Of a stretch of 64,000 bases of DNA, positions 63,079 to 64,000 are shown piece after piece. The stretch's first letter is position 1, and every line of letters begins with the position of its first letter. The notes under the pieces are model-generated. The model searched no databases. It saw only the letters and a list, made by a program, of their open reading frames with translations, and was not told where the DNA came from. Both the position numbers and the translations under genes were made by a program. Origin of the DNA: Arsukibacterium sp. UBA3155 (GTDB lineage: Bacteria; Pseudomonadota; Gammaproteobacteria; Enterobacterales; Alteromonadaceae); NCBI GenBank assembly GCA_002364615.1, contig DEYP01000025.1, positions 248,001 through 312,000 on the forward strand. The letters run 5' to 3'.

Positions 63079-64000
63079 ATGAAAGTTACCCGCGTAGAAG
63101 TCTTTGATATTTTTTGCCCGGATCGCCCGGCCTGGACCCCGGTATTTGTGCGTATTCATACCGATGAAGGCATTAGCGGTGTCGGTGAAGCCGGCCTGGC
63201 GTACGATTTAGGCCACAGTGCAGCGGCAGCGATGATAAAAGAAATGGCCGAAGCCTTTTTAATTGGCCATGACCCGTTTCAAACCGAAAAGCTCTGGTCG
63301 CGCATGCTGCGCGAAAGCTTCTGGGGCCTGGGCGGCGGCCCGGTTATCTACTCAGCCATGAGCGCCATTGATACCGCGTTGTGGGATATTAAAGGTAAAG
63401 CACTTAATTTACCGGTATATCAGCTGCTGGGCGGTAAGGTAAACGACAAGCTGCGTACTTACGCCTCACAACTGCAGTTTGACTGGGGCCCGGAATTCAA
63501 AGCGCTGGTGCACCCCGAGCAGTACGCTGAAGCGGCGTTAAAAGCCATGGCTGAAGGCTATGACGCGGTAAAAGTTGACCCTATTCAGTACGACAAAAAC
63601 GGCAACACTTACTACGACCGTACTAATATTATCTCCCGTACTGAAATGAAACTGTACCGGGCCAGAATGCAGGCTATCCGCGATGCCGTGGGTGACGAAG
63701 TCGACATTATTTTTGAATGCCACAGCCTGCCAGGTGCAACCTCGGCGATTCAGATTGGTGAAATTGCCAAAGAATTCGACTGTATGTTTTTTGAAGAGCC
63801 GGTGAATTACCTGAACCACTCTTTACATGCCAAGGTAGCGGATAAAGTGGCGGTGCCTATTGCCGGTGGCGAGCGGCTTTATAACCGCTGGGGTGTGCGG
63901 CCTTATCTGGAAGATCAGAGCATTGACGTACTGCAGCCGGATATCGGCCTGTGTGGCGGCTTTACCGAAACCAAAAAAGTGTGTGATTACGCCGATATTT
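63079..64000 (+). CDS. Enolase-superfamily sugar-acid dehydratase (mandelate racemase/muconate lactonizing family), N-terminal part
   Basis: The gene begins at ATG 63079 behind AGGAG and is cut by the window end after about 307 codons. The N-terminal capping domain (MKVTRVEVFDIF, FVRIHTDEG, GVGEAGLAYDLG) and the TIM-barrel start are typical. KVDP and ECHSLPG occupy the catalytic and metal-ligand area, followed by FFEEPV and IAGGERLY, and LQPDIGLCGG. This suggests a galactonate- or related-acid dehydratase subgroup, but substrate cannot be fixed. It is probably co-transcribed with the aldolase-family gene. Confidence 0.85.
   Translation, partial: MKVTRVEVFDIFCPDRPAWTPVFVRIHTDEGISGVGEAGLAYDLGHSAAAAMIKEMAEAFLIGHDPFQTEKLWSRMLRESFWGLGGGPVIYSAMSAIDTALWDIKGKALNLPVYQLLGGKVNDKLRTYASQLQFDWGPEFKALVHPEQYAEAALKAMAEGYDAVKVDPIQYDKNGNTYYDRTNIISRTEMKLYRARMQAIRDAVGDEVDIIFECHSLPGATSAIQIGEIAKEFDCMFFEEPVNYLNHSLHAKVADKVAVPIAGGERLYNRWGVRPYLEDQSIDVLQPDIGLCGGFTETKKVCDYADI

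Noticed and set aside
1-64000. tRNA, rRNA, CRISPR, prophage or insertion sequence
   Set aside because: No cloverleaf-like segment, spacer array, transposase or phage structural gene was recognised while reading. XerD is the housekeeping recombinase.

Overview
The window reads as a chromosomal segment of a free-living gammaproteobacterium of the Alteromonadales/Chromatiales type (Rheinheimera, Arsukibacterium or Alishewanella-like). The evidence is gene content and gene order, not a database match. The blocks fimU-algZR-ispH-fkpB-lspA-ileS-ribF-murJ-rpsT and fldB/xerD-dsbC-recJ-prfB-lysS match the order known from Pseudomonas and Enterobacteria. No rRNA, tRNA, CRISPR array, insertion sequence or prophage was recognised.

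Layout. 1-10.4 kb: minor pseudopilins (the start of a PilV-like gene and a FimU/FimT-like gene), an AlgZ/AlgR-like LytTR two-component pair, then isoprenoid, lipoprotein, tRNA-charging, flavin and peptidoglycan housekeeping genes ending at rpsT, which uses a TTG start. 10.4-17.6 kb: an ArsR repressor with a sulfide-sensor-type cysteine pair, a lone receiver protein, an M28 peptidase, small membrane proteins, SmrA, a GhrA-like reductase and an OlsF-like two-domain acyltransferase. 17.7-28.4 kb: a DUF3300 protein, an acetyl-CoA hydrolase/GNAT fusion overlapping a histone-deacetylase-family gene, purL, mltF and tadA.

28.4-42.1 kb is the most interesting part. Small membrane or envelope-stress proteins (PspB-like, YccF, BON, DUF1328, YqjD/YqjE/YqjK-like, AI-2E-family permease) are scattered here. 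Five of their transcription units have a good sigma-54 (-24/-12) promoter with the exact GG-N10-GC spacing, and two more have weaker ones. A sigma-54 activator whose pseudo-receiver lacks the phospho-acceptor Asp lies in the middle at 37963-39306. I infer an RpoN-dependent envelope-stress regulon. Embedded in the same stretch are a PadR/HAAS pair with operator-like dyads, an alkyltransferase-like DNA repair protein, and a copper-linked MbnP/MbnH pair divergent from a GlyGly-CTERM LVIVD-repeat protein.

42.2-58 kb is housekeeping: lysS, prfB with its programmed +1 frameshift, recJ, dsbC, xerD, fldB, trmN6, srmB, an S66 carboxypeptidase, a structured intergenic repeat, gsk, yaaA, talB and pgi. 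58-64 kb holds an SDR/SPW/VKOR-like fusion protein, a bacterial eRF1-like (baeRF/Balon-type) candidate ribosome hibernation factor, and the start of a sugar-acid catabolic pair (class II aldolase and an enolase-superfamily dehydratase cut by the window end).
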